A stretch of DNA of 64,000 nucleotides. Source: Geoalkalibacter halelectricus. GTDB taxonomy: Bacteria; Desulfobacterota; Desulfuromonadia; Desulfuromonadales; Geoalkalibacteraceae. Within the stretch, counting starts at the first letter, position 1, and the number at the start of each line of letters is the position of its first letter. The stretch spans positions 2,543,001-2,607,000 of the forward strand of contig NZ_CP092109.1 in the NCBI RefSeq assembly GCF_025263685.1, read 5' to 3'. Shown piece by piece: positions 63,548 to 64,000 of this stretch. The position numbers and the translations under genes are program-made. Below the pieces are notes generated by a model. That model was not told the origin of the DNA. It worked only from the letters and a program-made list of their open reading frames with translations, and made no database searches.

Positions 63548-63586
63548 AAAAAAAGCCCGGCCGACGTTGGACAACGCCGATCGGGC
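63548..63586 (-). terminator. intrinsic terminator after fliW
   Basis: On the minus strand GGGCCCGATCGGCGTTG and CAACGTCGGCCGGGC form a stem with one mismatch and a tiny loop, followed by TTTTTTT. It closes the fliW transcript; 63348-63547 holds no gene. Confidence 0.88.
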
Positions 63587-63618
63587 CCTTGTTATTACGC
63601 CCAGAATGGGAGCAGCGC

Positions 63619-64000
63619 TCACACCTGCGGCAGCGGGGTGCGCGTCTGCCAGGAGGTCTTTTCCAGGATGACCTGGAGGGCGCGGTTGTTCTTGGGCGCG
63701 AAAAAAATCGGGGCGGCCAGATTGAGGGTGATGCGCCGGTCGGGCGGCACGGTGACCACCGCCAGCACCAGGCACTCATCGTCCTGCTCCAGACCGAGCT
63801 TGCGCCGCTCACCGGCGTCGGGCGCCACGGCGTAATCGAGAAAAAACCCGCTGGGATCGGTCAGGACGAAGGCCAGCGCCGGATCCTCGACGCTCTGAAT
63901 CCAGAACAGCGGCCCGGGCTTGTTCTGCGGCATGACCACGAACTCGCGCAGATGACCGAAACCGATGAGGCCCTCGGGGAAATGCAGGGTCTTGTCCGGC
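63619..64000 (-). CDS. fliW: flagellar assembly factor FliW, partial
   Basis: The C-terminal 126 residues or so; the start is outside the window. FPEGLIGFGHLREFV, then LFWIQSVEDPALAFVLTDPSGF, and the end LQVILEKTSWQTRTPLPQV are typical of FliW. FliW binds flagellin or the regulator CsrA in a partner switch that couples flagellin level to translation. csrA is usually next to it and would lie beyond 64 kb. Confidence 0.9.
   Translation of the reverse strand, partial: PDKTLHFPEGLIGFGHLREFVVMPQNKPGPLFWIQSVEDPALAFVLTDPSGFFLDYAVAPDAGERRKLGLEQDDECLVLAVVTVPPDRRITLNLAAPIFFAPKNNRALQVILEKTSWQTRTPLPQV

Overview
The window is 64 kb of GC-rich bacterial chromosome. It most resembles an anaerobic respiratory member of the Desulfuromonadia (the Geobacter / Desulfuromonas / Geoalkalibacter group). 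The pointers are an SfrAB-type NADPH-linked iron-sulfur flavoprotein pair, a single-chain pyruvate:ferredoxin oxidoreductase, an MglA/MglB polarity pair, a lactate-use operon (transporter, LarA racemase, GlcD/GlcF-like oxidase), heme-bearing envelope proteins, a cobalamin-riboswitch-controlled ThiC paralogue and sigma-54 control. The genus is inferred; no 16S rRNA gene is present.

Layout. 1-2.5 kb: partial glyoxalase-fold gene, then a methyltransferase and B12-binding radical SAM pair that may be the edge of a specialised-metabolite or lipid cluster. 2.5-4.9 kb: IS remnant, then two toxin-antitoxin modules lying between two copies of a 268-bp direct repeat. 4.9-12 kb: lactate operon with an embedded c-di-GMP signalling gene and a hairpin repeat. 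12-20 kb: small unknown genes, archease and RtcB RNA ligase, an NDUFA9-like reductase, TatA, MoaA, PilT and a PP-loop tRNA-thiolation-type enzyme. 20-26 kb: hybrid histidine kinase bordered by remnants of brnT and parDE, then cobalamin riboswitch and bzaF/thiC, a duplicated-domain cytochrome c, and an intact phd/vapC module. 26-41 kb: tRNA-Asn, mglAB, nifJ, recR-ybaB-dnaX, SRP RNA, tRNA-Ser, orphan FlhB-like and FliK-like genes, a diguanylate cyclase and groESL with CIRCE. 41-51 kb: an attenuated aminotransferase gene, def-fmt-DUF116-rsmB, rpe-nudix, a heme/PAS sensor, a fused homocysteine methyltransferase/MTHFR, and grx. 51-64 kb: sfrBA, a cupin, mltG, plsY, tRNA-Pro, a KamA-family enzyme, a sigma-54-driven 28-codon membrane microprotein gene, moaC, radA and partial fliW.

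How the parts fit. The lactate operon and NifJ give a route from lactate to acetyl-CoA and reduced ferredoxin. SfrAB-like proteins would handle NADPH. MoaA and MoaC belong to molybdopterin synthesis. The cobalamin-controlled ThiC paralogue is best read as the anaerobic 5-hydroxybenzimidazole synthase that makes the lower-ligand precursor of B12. Toxin-antitoxin loci, whole and broken, are concentrated in the first 26 kb.

The most interesting item is at 60.6-60.9 kb. A near-consensus -24/-12 promoter, with an 11-bp inverted repeat about 70 bp upstream as a possible activator site, sits before a strong ribosome binding site and a 28-residue single-span membrane peptide of unknown function. Other points worth checking are the leader/attenuator before the class V aminotransferase, the repeat-bounded toxin-antitoxin island, and several proteins that have lost a key residue or domain. 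All calls come from reading the sequence; no database search was run.
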